A stretch of 33,703 nucleotides of DNA from Nitrospirota bacterium (lineage in GTDB: Bacteria; Nitrospirota; Thermodesulfovibrionia; Thermodesulfovibrionales; UBA6898): NCBI GenBank assembly GCA_004321925.1, contig SCQH01000101.1:1-33703 (forward strand). Direction: 5' to 3'. The position numbers were made by a program, and so were the translations under genes. Shown here piece by piece: positions 1-6,814 of this stretch. Positions within the stretch are counted from its first letter, which is position 1. The number at the start of each line of letters is the position of its first letter. The notes below the pieces were generated by a model. It was not told the origin of the DNA, did not search any database, and saw nothing but the letters and a program-made list of their open reading frames with translations.

Positions 1-1745
1 GCATCAGGCGTTCCGAAGTGGGCCAGGGTCCTGAGCGCCTCGCTGCAGATCTTTTTATTGCTGTGTTTTAAGAACGGCCTGATATGTTTGAGATGCTTAC
101 TGCCCCCTGCCTCACGTATAAGGTATATCATGTTCCTGACGACATGCCAGCGCGGGTCATCGAGCAGTTTTACGGCGGACGGGATGACATCGCTGCCGAG
201 CCCGCTTAACAGCTGCAGGACAAATTTCCGGTGTGCCGCGTCCTCTGAATCCGCCAGGACCCCGAAGAGCGGGTCGATCAGCTGCCTTCTCTGGACGTTG
301 ACCAGTCTCATGACCCCTTCCCGGTTAAGCCGGCCCCATATCTTCAGTGAGTCCAGGAAGGACCGGATGAACTGTTCTGAATGAAAATAATAAGCAAGCA
401 TGCTTGAGGCATCCTCCCGGTATCTCCCGGTCAGGGTGTGTGAGTAGACCGTGTTGTAGATGTCGGATATCTCATGATACCTGCCGGTATCGATAAAATC
501 AGTGACGATCTCCGAGGTCTTCGTCAGCAGGACCAGGTAGTCCTCACGGGTTGTTATTGCGGACTCGAGCATTTCAATGACGAGGTCGGAGAATTTTCTG
601 TCTATGGCGCTCTTTCTGCATTCCTGCTCGATCTCTTTCGGCGGCACCGGCGCTTTTCTGCGGGGGCCCTTCAGCATCTCTGCAAGGTCCTCCGTGTAGT
701 CTGTTGAGACAAAGCTCTTGAAATGGTCATCACTGAAGAGCCTGATGACGCTGTCGTCTATCTCGATGTCATCGATCAGTGCCGTGTGGGCGCTGATCGC
801 ATCAAAGACCGTCCTGCCTGACTTTGAACCCCCGAGCTTGTCCATGACATTCCGCAGGCTTTCCGGGATCAGCGAGGCGTTGCTCCTGAATATCTCGGCA
901 AGCTTCTCCATATCGTAGGCAGACAGGCCGGAGATGAGATGGTCTATGTCCCCGGCATCGATGACCGGATTGTTGAAGGCCCTCCTGAGGAGCTGCTGTT
1001 TGATCTCGGGGCTGAGGGAGTCGACCATGGTGATGAACCGGCTGAAGAGTTCCGACTTGACGCCGGTATGCTCTTTCTTTCTCATATAGGTGGTTATGAC
1101 CCGGTCGTAGGTGGCCTCCTGCAGGCCGTCAGGTGATTGCTCGTTCAGATAGAGCGCCATTTCCTCCGGCGGAAGGTTAAGCGCTATACCCTCGGCGTCG
1201 GAGTCGGCGAGTTTTCCCTCAAGGAGGGCTGTAATATAATTCCCCCAGAAATCAATATCGCTCCCCTCCTGTCTTTCCCCGCCTTCGGTGTACTTGAGCT
1301 TTGACAGGTCTACCGGGACCAGTTTGATATGCCGGAGCTTTTTCTCCCCGGCCATAGTCAGGATCGCCTGTCCGATGACCTCATCCCCGGTCACCAGGAG
1401 TTCATGGAGACCGATGAGCTCTTCCATCTCGAGTCCGGAACTGAAGGTGATGGCAATGATGCCCTTGCGGTACTGGCTGCGGGCGAATTCCCTGAAGACG
1501 GGGTTGCGTGTATCGAGGATGTAATCATCGATGATCAGCACGTCCTTTGCGATGCCGAGCGTTATGCTGTTCCTGATCTCAAAGAGCCTGCTCAAAAAGC
1601 CGAAGGCCTTCTGTATCGACTCACGTACGATCGGGTGGTCGCGAGGATACATCCCGACGCTCCGCCGGGAGATATTCAGCTCTATGACGGCATCGGTCAG
1701 GAGTTTTGCGTCAATAGCGATCTTTTCTGTCTTGTCGTCTGTCAT
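1..1745 (-). CDS. HEAT-repeat protein, 3' end beyond the window
   Basis: An open minus-strand frame starts at ATG 1745 and runs off the left edge, giving 581 visible residues without a stop. The first residues read MTDDKTEKIAIDAKLL. There is no signal peptide or membrane segment, so the protein is probably cytoplasmic. The middle is helical and charged. From about residue 490 it shows HEAT-like helical repeats (LLSGLGSDVIPSAVKLLDD, then DPRWHVVRNMIYLIREAGG), where one would expect scaffold or protein-binding activity. An in-frame TGA lies two codons upstream of the ATG, which fixes the start. Shine-Dalgarno complementarity is weak. A 9-codon ORF (ATG 1771 to TGA 1742) ends in an ATGA overlap with this start. 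I recognise no enzyme domain; function unknown. Confidence 0.8.
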   Translation of the reverse strand, partial: MTDDKTEKIAIDAKLLTDAVIELNISRRSVGMYPRDHPIVRESIQKAFGFLSRLFEIRNSITLGIAKDVLIIDDYILDTRNPVFREFARSQYRKGIIAITFSSGLEMEELIGLHELLVTGDEVIGQAILTMAGEKKLRHIKLVPVDLSKLKYTEGGERQEGSDIDFWGNYITALLEGKLADSDAEGIALNLPPEEMALYLNEQSPDGLQEATYDRVITTYMRKKEHTGVKSELFSRFITMVDSLSPEIKQQLLRRAFNNPVIDAGDIDHLISGLSAYDMEKLAEIFRSNASLIPESLRNVMDKLGGSKSGRTVFDAISAHTALIDDIEIDDSVIRLFSDDHFKSFVSTDYTEDLAEMLKGPRRKAPVPPKEIEQECRKSAIDRKFSDLVIEMLESAITTREDYLVLLTKTSEIVTDFIDTGRYHEISDIYNTVYSHTLTGRYREDASSMLAYYFHSEQFIRSFLDSLKIWGRLNREGVMRLVNVQRRQLIDPLFGVLADSEDAAHRKFVLQLLSGLGSDVIPSAVKLLDDPRWHVVRNMIYLIREAGGSKHLKHIRPFLKHSNKKICSEALRTLAHFGTPD

Positions 1746-1782
1746 GGTATCTCAGTCAGCTGCTGCGGCATCCCCCTCTGAA

Positions 1783-1812
1783 ATATTACCTAGTAAGGAC
1801 AATAAAACTCAA
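1783..1812 (-). promoter_or_regulatory. Putative promoter of the HEAT-repeat gene
   Basis: On the minus strand TTGAGT (1812-1807) is followed after 18 nt by TAATAT (1788-1783). The inferred start site near 1776 would leave a leader of about 30 nt that contains the 9-codon mini-ORF overlapping the HEAT gene start. Confidence 0.4.
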
Positions 1813-1903
1813 CAGGCAGAGGAAACGTCCGTTCCTCTGAACCGGGAGATGTTATAATGATGCATACTAATATGTTCAGTAGTAAGATGACATATTTCAG
1901 ATA

Positions 1904-1973
1904 ATCTCCCCTCACCCCTCTTTTCCAAAGAGGGGGACGATACCTCCCTTTGGAAAAGGGAGAACAGGAGGGA
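1904..1973. repeat. REPIN-like pair of inverted hairpins
   Basis: Two small palindromes lie head to head. The first is CCCCTCTTTTCCAAAGAGGGG and the second, in opposite orientation, is TCCCTTTGGAAAAGGGA. The reverse complement of the second arm aligns with the first around the shared core CTTTTCCAAAG and its flanking C-rich/G-rich tails. This paired-inverted architecture is that of REPIN elements, which are moved by REP-associated tyrosine transposases, and one such transposase is encoded at 32528-33499. It lies between the divergent HEAT and lgt genes. The rest of 1746-2035 holds only the promoter noted above and the lgt ribosome-binding site. Confidence 0.55.
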
Positions 1974-2035
1974 TTCCCTGATCAATGTCTTCATACTTAA
2001 GAACTCCTTAGTAACATTACGCTCAAGGAGAAGAT

Positions 2036-2809
2036 ATGTATCCTGAACTTATAAAGATCGGGCCGGTGACCGTACATACGTACGGGTTCCTTATTGCTGT
2101 CGGTTTTCTGGTCGCCCTCTGGCTGGCGGTCAGGCAGGCCAAAAGGACCGGGGTACCGGAGGAGAAGATAATCGACCTTGCCTTTTACTGCCTGGTTGCG
2201 GCAGTGGCCGGCTCGCGGCTCTTTTTCATCCTGACGAACTTTTCATACTACCAGGGCCATCTTCTGGACATCTTCAAGATATGGGAGGGCGGGCTGGTGT
2301 TTTACGGCGGCCTTCTCTGCGCGGTGCCTGTCGGCCTCTGGATCGTCAGACGGTATGCCCTGCCGATATGGAAGACCTTTGATATCTTTGCCCCTTCGAT
2401 CGCGATAGGGCATGCCATCGGGAGACTGGGATGTTTCTGCGCCGGCTGCTGTCATGGCAGGCCTGCCGAGGGGCTTCCCTGGGCCGTGATATTCAGCGAC
2501 CCCCATACCCTGGCGATCAGGGGCGTCCCGCTGCATCCGACCCAGCTCTATGAATCCGCAGCCGAGTTCCTGAACTTCCTCTTCCTGGTGACCCTGCGGA
2601 AGCGGCAGTCGTTCGACGGCCAGCTCTTCTTTGTCTATATCATGAACTATGCGGTCATACGGGCCGCGGTGGAGCTCTTCCGGGGGGATGATGTCAGGGG
2701 CTTCATAGCCCGGGGGGTCTCCATATCACAGGGGATCAGCATGCTCATGTTCGCTGTCGCGGCGATCATGTATCTGAAACGCAGGAAAGAGAGCAGGGCC
2801 GCGCAATAA
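2036..2809 (+). CDS. lgt: Prolipoprotein diacylglyceryl transferase
   Basis: The 257-residue integral membrane enzyme transfers diacylglycerol from phosphatidylglycerol to the lipobox cysteine of prolipoproteins, the first step of lipoprotein maturation. Seen: hydrophobic segments along the whole length, the N-terminal HTYGFLIAVGFLVALW helix, the Lgt signature region IGHAIGRLGCFCAGCCHGRP around residues 125-144, and HPTQLYES near 175, all hallmarks of Lgt. Length is normal for the family. The ATG at 2036 is preceded by AAGGAGA with good spacing. The gene stands alone, bounded upstream by the REPIN-like element and downstream by a bidirectional terminator. Several lipobox proteins in this window (2859-3272, 16460-17146, 31724-32464) would be its substrates. 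Confidence 0.96.
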   Translation: MYPELIKIGPVTVHTYGFLIAVGFLVALWLAVRQAKRTGVPEEKIIDLAFYCLVAAVAGSRLFFILTNFSYYQGHLLDIFKIWEGGLVFYGGLLCAVPVGLWIVRRYALPIWKTFDIFAPSIAIGHAIGRLGCFCAGCCHGRPAEGLPWAVIFSDPHTLAIRGVPLHPTQLYESAAEFLNFLFLVTLRKRQSFDGQLFFVYIMNYAVIRAAVELFRGDDVRGFIARGVSISQGISMLMFAVAAIMYLKRRKESRAAQ

Positions 2810-2810
2810 A

Positions 2811-2838
2811 AAAAGGACAGCCGGGGGCTGTCCTTTTT
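2811..2838. terminator. Bidirectional intrinsic terminator after lgt
   Basis: A perfect 12-bp stem, AAAAGGACAGCC with GGCTGTCCTTTT, closes on a GGG loop. It has A- and T-tracts on its two sides, so it can terminate lgt from the left and the convergent lipoprotein gene from the right. Confidence 0.9.
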
Positions 2839-2858
2839 GGGCTGAAATACAAAAGAGG

Positions 2859-3272
2859 TCAGTAGCGCCTCTCGTACCTGTCTTCGCAGATCTCCCTGAC
2901 CTGGTCCTTGACGAGCCTGTCGTCCTCCCAGACCCGTTCATGTATCCTCTTGCAGCGGGTCCTGTCGTTGTACCCGACCGGTTCCGCGCGGTAAATGCCC
3001 CGTCCGTTCTCGGTCCGGTACTCGACCGGCCGGTCATGCATGGCCGCCTCGCGCGAGGCCTGATATGAGATATCCGCAAGTGTTGCCCCGGCAACGGCCC
3101 CGATGATCCCGCCGATAATGCCGCCTCTCCAGGGGTTGCGGTGGTCGATGAGTGCCCCGCTTACCCCGCCGATGACGGCGCCGGTGCCTGCCCCCTGCTG
3201 GTGATACTCGGTGCAGCCTATGCTCAAGCCCAGTAACGAAACAATGACGATCAATGATGCTATCCGCTTCAT
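2859..3272 (-). CDS. Glycine-zipper surface lipoprotein
   Basis: The protein is 137 residues starting at MKRIASLIVIVSLLGLSIGC. This is a classic lipoprotein signal, with the lipobox LSIGC placing the lipidated cysteine at residue 20. Residues about 30-70 are Gly/Ala-rich (GTGAVIGGVSGALID, then GGIIGGIIGAVAGATLAD), matching the glycine-zipper 2TM type seen in the 17-kDa surface antigen and YMGG-like families, which insert into or lie on membranes. The C-terminus is charged with two cysteines (RTRCKRIHE, REICEDRY). I chose ATG 3272 rather than the longer in-frame ATG at 3329 because GGGAGGTAC sits directly upstream and the signal peptide then begins correctly. Probably outer-membrane or periplasmic; specific role unknown. 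Confidence 0.85.
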   Translation of the reverse strand: MKRIASLIVIVSLLGLSIGCTEYHQQGAGTGAVIGGVSGALIDHRNPWRGGIIGGIIGAVAGATLADISYQASREAAMHDRPVEYRTENGRGIYRAEPVGYNDRTRCKRIHERVWEDDRLVKDQVREICEDRYERRY

Positions 3273-3339
3273 AGTACCTCCCGACTGATATAGTGGCAGC
3301 TGAAATATCCTGATTCTTATATACCACAATATCCGGTCA

Positions 3340-3359
3340 AAGTAAAATGAACTTTACTT
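3340..3359. promoter_or_regulatory. Interrupted palindrome, possible operator
   Basis: AAGTAAA and TTTACTT form a perfect 7-bp dyad spaced by 6 nt, about 70 bp upstream of the lipoprotein start and 140 bp upstream of the nitroreductase. The position between divergent genes suits an operator, but no regulator can be assigned. The remaining sequence of 3273-3497 has no gene. Confidence 0.3.
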
Positions 3360-3497
3360 CATGTTGAGGGGTAGAAAGCCTGTACATATTGACTTTATTG
3401 GAGGTTGTGATAAGGTATTAGATAAGGACGTTCGGGTGCCGGGTTTTGCATGGTTCGTGCATAAAAACAGATAAAAAACAAGGGAGGTGCAGGTATT

Positions 3498-4121
3498 ATG
3501 GATGTTATCCAGGCCATCAGGGAGAGGCGTTCTATTAACTTTTTCGATCCGGACAGGAAAGTGCCTGACGAAAAACTCCGGGAGCTTCTGGAACTGGCAA
3601 ATCTTTCTCCCTCATCATTCAACCTTCAGCCCTGGAGGGTCATTGCGGTGCGTGACCCAAAAAGGAAAAAAGCGCTTCGGGTCTGCGCGTTCGACCAGCC
3701 GAAGGCCGAGGAGGCCTCTGCTGTCCTGATCATCATTGCAGACCCGAAGGGCCTTGAAAAGAACATCGACCGGGTCCTCGACAGCTGGTCCTCCCTGGGC
3801 TATTTCAAGCCGGAGATGCGGGCGACCATGGACGGCATGGCGCGCGGCCTGTATGATGCCGAGGACAGCCCCAAGAGAAGATACTTTGCGGTCAAGAATG
3901 CGTCCCTCTTTGCCATGCACCTCATGCTGGGGGCAAAGGGGCTGGGGCTTGAGACCCATCCCATGGACGGGTTCGATGAGGCCTGTGTCAAGAAGGAGTT
4001 CAACATCCCGGAAGAGATGATCATTCCGATGCTGGTGGCCGTGGGATACCTGAAGCCGGGGATCACGCTCCTGCCGAGGGCCTTCCGCAGAGATATCGAC
4101 GAGTTTGTCACATTTGAATAG
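3498..4121 (+). CDS. Nitroreductase-family flavoprotein
   Basis: The 207-residue protein is of the FMN-dependent nitroreductase fold, whose members use NAD(P)H to reduce nitro groups, quinones, flavins or related acceptors, usually as cytoplasmic homodimers. Seen: the N-terminal FMN phosphate-binding region AIRERRSINFF (residues 6-16), the SPSSFNLQPWRVIAV segment at about 37-51, and the C-terminal GLGLETHPMDGF and VAVGYLKPG stretches typical of the family. A good GGGAGG lies 13 nt upstream of the ATG. It is followed after 37 nt by superoxide dismutase and before the shared terminator, so the two may be co-transcribed as an oxidative-stress unit. The natural substrate cannot be read from sequence. 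Confidence 0.88.
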   Translation: MDVIQAIRERRSINFFDPDRKVPDEKLRELLELANLSPSSFNLQPWRVIAVRDPKRKKALRVCAFDQPKAEEASAVLIIIADPKGLEKNIDRVLDSWSSLGYFKPEMRATMDGMARGLYDAEDSPKRRYFAVKNASLFAMHLMLGAKGLGLETHPMDGFDEACVKKEFNIPEEMIIPMLVAVGYLKPGITLLPRAFRRDIDEFVTFE

Positions 4122-4158
4122 ACCATCACAAACTTAGCAAAAAGAAAAGGAGGAGATT

Positions 4159-4737
4159 ATGTCGTATAGCGCAAAGGATTACAGTAAGCTTATCGGGATG
4201 GAAGGGTTCAGCGAGACGCTGCTGAAGAACCATTTTACCCTCTATCAGGGGTATGTCACTAACACCAATAAACTGGTCGAGATTCTCGACCAGATGCTGA
4301 AGGACGGGAAGACCGCGGTCCCGGAGTATGCCGAGCTCAAGAGGAGGTTCGGCTGGGAGTTCAACGGCATGAGGCTCCATGAGTATTATTTCGAGAACCT
4401 CGGCGGCAAGGCCGCCATAAATAAGGGCGGAGCACTTGCCAAGAAGCTTTCAGAGCGTTTCGGAAGCGTTGAGGACTGGGAAAAGGACTTCCGGGCGACC
4501 GGGGCCATGCGCGGGGTCGGCTGGGTGGTGCTCTACCAGGACGCAGCATCCGATGCTCTCTTTAATGTCTGGATCAATGAACATGATGTTTCACACCTGG
4601 CAGGCTGCACGCCGATATTGATCATGGACGTATTTGAACATGCCTTTATGATCGATTACGGGCTCAAGAGGCCTGATTATATCGGGGCGTTCTTTAAGAA
4701 CATCGACTGGGCCGCAGCAGAGGCGCGTCTGAAATAG
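4159..4737 (+). CDS. sod: Superoxide dismutase, Fe/Mn family (divergent)
   Basis: This 192-residue enzyme dismutates superoxide to peroxide and oxygen. The four metal ligands are visible as H25 (KNHFTLYQGYV), H74 (MRLHEYYFEN), D157 and H161 (IMDVFEHAF). The active-site Tyr of the YV motif is kept at residue 32. Differences from textbook SodA/SodB: the KHH segment after the first ligand is replaced by FTLYQ, one residue shorter. Gly70 takes the place of the Fe-type Gln69, and by motif alignment a His near 142 replaces the Mn-type Gln146. These fit the less-studied Gly/His subgroup of the Fe/Mn family, so metal choice is uncertain. There is no signal peptide, so it is cytoplasmic. AGGAGG precedes the ATG. 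Confidence 0.93.
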   Translation: MSYSAKDYSKLIGMEGFSETLLKNHFTLYQGYVTNTNKLVEILDQMLKDGKTAVPEYAELKRRFGWEFNGMRLHEYYFENLGGKAAINKGGALAKKLSERFGSVEDWEKDFRATGAMRGVGWVVLYQDAASDALFNVWINEHDVSHLAGCTPILIMDVFEHAFMIDYGLKRPDYIGAFFKNIDWAAAEARLK

Positions 4738-4760
4738 GGCTTACCGGGAGATGCAGGAAT

Positions 4761-4789
4761 AAAAAAGGGGTCGAACAGACCCCTTTTTT
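4761..4789. terminator. Strong bidirectional intrinsic terminator
   Basis: A perfect 12-bp stem AAAAAAGGGGTC / GACCCCTTTTTT closes on a 5-nt loop. It ends the nitroreductase-sod transcript. On the minus strand it lies 18 nt beyond the stop of the Cys-rich peptide gene, so it also ends the radical SAM transcript. Confidence 0.93.
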
Positions 4790-4807
4790 ATGGCTTAATT
4801 CTGAACC

Positions 4808-4870
4808 TTAGCAAGAGCTTTTGCACTTGCAGGTCATGGCAACTTTTCTTGAGACCTTCGTGATCTTCAT
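4808..4870 (-). CDS. 20-residue Cys-rich peptide, candidate radical SAM substrate
   Basis: A minus-strand ORF encodes MKITKVSRKVAMTCKCKSSC. It is strongly basic with three cysteines in the last seven residues (C14, C16, C20) and ends at TAA 4808. AAAGGTGG lies 8 nt upstream of the ATG, a convincing ribosome-binding site. It starts 43 nt after the stop of the radical SAM/SPASM gene on the same strand and is followed after 18 nt by a strong terminator, so it should be the last gene of that transcript. The frame is open upstream to 4921, so a GTG at 4882 or 4879 could add four or three residues. Short peptides with a C-terminal Cys/Ser core beside a PqqD-like radical SAM enzyme are typical RiPP precursors. 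Its role as precursor is inference; a chance ORF is possible. Confidence 0.5.
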   Translation of the reverse strand: MKITKVSRKVAMTCKCKSSC

Positions 4871-4913
4871 CCGTAGCACCACCTTTCTGAGTGGAATCAG
4901 GGCTTCATACCCT

Positions 4914-6053
4914 TTACGTTTTCATTATATCATAAAGATGACATCTGTAAAGGTCTCGCCCCCCTGGGCCTCCGAGGAGCTCAGCCCGGTAGCGGCAGCC
5001 GCCTCTGCAGGACTCAAGAAAGTCGCAGTCGCAGTCCAGGGAATCGAGCCTGACCGGCCTGATCCGTTCCCAGCATTCCCTTAGGCCTTCACTGACGCTG
5101 CCGACTGCCTTGTCAGCATAGAAGGTGCATTTCGCCGCCTCTCCCTGGGCAGTGACCGACATGAGGTGAAGGCCGCAGCCATAACCCTCGGCGCTGCCAT
5201 GCAGGCCGCTCCCGTATCCATACTTGAGATATTTGCCCCCCTGCTTGGGAGTTACGATGAAGTCGCTGTTTTCGATGAGTCTGCCTGCTGAACAGGGCAC
5301 ATCGACCGTCCAGTCCCGTATGCCCATCTCCCTGAACATCCTGTCCATCGCCTCAAAGTCAGAGAGGTTCTTCTGATGCACCATCGTTGAGACGGAGGTC
5401 TCGATACCGGCCTCCCTGCAGAGACGCACTGCCTCTGTCGCTGCCCGGAAACTGCCCCTGCCGCGCAGGCTGTCATGGGACGCCTCAAGGCCGTCAATGC
5501 TGACCTGGACCTCGTCGACGAAGAGTGAATCAAGCAGGTCCCTGGTCACCAGAAGCCCGTTCGTGAAGAGGACCTTCCTGAAGGAATGATCAGGGAGGAG
5601 ATTGTTGATGGCCGCAAACCCGGTATGCAGCAGCGGCTCGCCGCCGGTAATGAGGAGTCTGAGCCCCTGCATCTGCTCAAACTCGGCCAGGATCCTCCGG
5701 ATCTCATCGAGAGGAAGCTCCGTATGAACATTGTTGCTGCCGATATAACAGTGCCTGCATCTGAGGTTGCAGCGGTCCGTGATCTGGAGTTCGAGGTACC
5801 GCAAAGACGGGACAGGGGATTGGACCGGCTCAGGACGGGACACCGCCACAGTCTCTGTTGTCAGAATTCCCTCTTCGAGACAGTACGCAGTAAAGTCATT
5901 TTCATCCGAAAGGGCCCCGCCCTCAGAGGAGCAAGCCAGCAGAAAGACGAACGCAGACTCATCGAGCTCATAGAGTTCGTCCTTCCCGATGTGATAGACA
6001 GCTGGCGTTTCGAGCCGCTTTAAAGCAGCATCTTTTGAGAGGAACCAACGCAT
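4914..6053 (-). CDS. Radical SAM/SPASM peptide-maturase-like enzyme with PqqD-like N-domain
   Basis: The protein is 379 residues in three parts. Residues 1-75 resemble the PqqD/RRE fold that binds leader peptides (FLSKDAALKRLETPAVYHI). Residues 85-260 are a radical SAM core with the CxxxCxxC cluster at C95, C99 and C102 and the SAM-binding GGEP at 137-140. Residues 290-375 are a SPASM domain with C293-x15-C309 (preceded by Gly304), C343-x5-C349-x3-C353 and C371. The usual CxxC of SPASM is CDC here (C341, C343). Enzymes of this build install thioether, C-C or epimer modifications on ribosomal peptides. The adjacent 20-residue Cys peptide is the obvious candidate substrate. The gene lacks a Shine-Dalgarno, and its -10 box sits 7 nt from the ATG. 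It is divergent from the cupin operon. Confidence 0.85.
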   Translation of the reverse strand: MRWFLSKDAALKRLETPAVYHIGKDELYELDESAFVFLLACSSEGGALSDENDFTAYCLEEGILTTETVAVSRPEPVQSPVPSLRYLELQITDRCNLRCRHCYIGSNNVHTELPLDEIRRILAEFEQMQGLRLLITGGEPLLHTGFAAINNLLPDHSFRKVLFTNGLLVTRDLLDSLFVDEVQVSIDGLEASHDSLRGRGSFRAATEAVRLCREAGIETSVSTMVHQKNLSDFEAMDRMFREMGIRDWTVDVPCSAGRLIENSDFIVTPKQGGKYLKYGYGSGLHGSAEGYGCGLHLMSVTAQGEAAKCTFYADKAVGSVSEGLRECWERIRPVRLDSLDCDCDFLESCRGGCRYRAELLGGPGGRDLYRCHLYDIMKT

Positions 6054-6060
6054 AATCTTT

Positions 6061-6088
6061 ATTATACAGCAGGCCTTATTTCTGGTAA
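6061..6088 (-). promoter_or_regulatory. Leaderless-type promoter of the radical SAM gene
   Basis: On the minus strand TTACCA (6088-6083), a 16-nt spacer and a consensus TATAAT (6066-6061) stand 7 nt before the ATG at 6053. Transcription would start at or next to the start codon, consistent with the absence of a ribosome-binding site. Confidence 0.6.
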
Positions 6089-6091
6089 TAT
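6063..6091 (+). promoter_or_regulatory. Overlapping divergent promoter of the cupin operon
   Basis: TATACA (6063-6068), a 17-nt spacer and TAATAT (6086-6091) stand 7 nt before the ATG at 6099. The -10 of each divergent promoter overlaps the -35 of the other, so polymerase binding in the two directions should be mutually exclusive. Confidence 0.5.
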
Positions 6092-6098
6092 CATAGTA

Positions 6099-6788
6099 AT
6101 GGAAAAAAGAGAACTTCAGCAGGAACTCTGCGAGAACTACTGCGCCTATTACCGGCCGGGCAAGGACGAGACGCTCGCCTGCCTGGGCTATCTTATCCTG
6201 TCATGGCTGCAGGAACGCGACAGCAGCCTCAGTTTTAAGAAGAGGGAGCAGCCTTACAGCCCCCTGGCAGCGGACCAGTTGCAGAAGATCATCTGCAACG
6301 CCTGCCCCTTCTATGACGGCGATTGCGATTTCGTGCTGCAGGTGGAGAAGGCTGACCCCTGTGGCGGGTTCGTGCTGCTTTCGCATCTGCTGGGCGAGGG
6401 TGCCATATCGGTTGACGACATAAGAAAATATGGACTAAACTCAGAGGCGATGAAACAATATGACCTTTCAGAACTTGCCAGGGCAAAGGGCGGTGAGGCG
6501 GTACTCGGTTCAGAGCAGCTGCATACCCACGCGTGTTACCTTGTCTACGGCACTCTCAGCCCAGGTGAAAAGGGGCGCAAGGTCAGCCCGGGGAAAGGGC
6601 ATGAGGAGATCTTCTGTCTTGTGGCCGGTCTGGTCGAGCTGACGCGGGCCGGGCAGAGGCTGAGGTTTGTCCCGGGCCAGGCCTTCCATTTACGCGGCGA
6701 GGAATCCTGGTCAATGGACAATGCAGGAGAGACCGAGGCAGTATATGTCCTGGCGGGCGGGCATAGCGAAGCGCATGAACATCACTAA
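6099..6788 (+). CDS. Cupin-domain protein with N-terminal Cys cluster
   Basis: The protein has 229 residues. The N-terminal 90 carry seven cysteines: C11-x3-C15, C28, C66-x2-C69-x6-C76 and C88. This is a pattern suited to a metal or Fe-S site. Residues about 140-222 form one cupin barrel (LHTHACYLVYGTLSPGEKG, GKGHEEIFCLVAGLVEL, FVPGQAFHL). The protein ends in HSEAHEHH, a likely metal-binding tail. No signal peptide is present. It heads the operon with the ferritin-like protein (26 nt apart) and korAB, and is divergent from the radical SAM gene with interlocked promoters. The context suggests a redox or metal-sensing role, but no function can be assigned. There is no Shine-Dalgarno, in keeping with a leaderless start. 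Confidence 0.75.
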   Translation: MEKRELQQELCENYCAYYRPGKDETLACLGYLILSWLQERDSSLSFKKREQPYSPLAADQLQKIICNACPFYDGDCDFVLQVEKADPCGGFVLLSHLLGEGAISVDDIRKYGLNSEAMKQYDLSELARAKGGEAVLGSEQLHTHACYLVYGTLSPGEKGRKVSPGKGHEEIFCLVAGLVELTRAGQRLRFVPGQAFHLRGEESWSMDNAGETEAVYVLAGGHSEAHEHH

Positions 6789-6814
6789 CATATCAATCTC
6801 ATAAAGGGGGCTTC

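Noticed and set aside
58-1857. Seven plus-strand ORFs of 65-150 codons
   Set aside because: They oppose the long uninterrupted minus-strand HEAT-repeat frame, are fragmented and lack ribosome-binding sites.
3389-3421. Possible promoter TTGACT with downstream TAAGGT or TATTAG before the nitroreductase
   Set aside because: Spacing or -10 match is poor in every register, so not listed.
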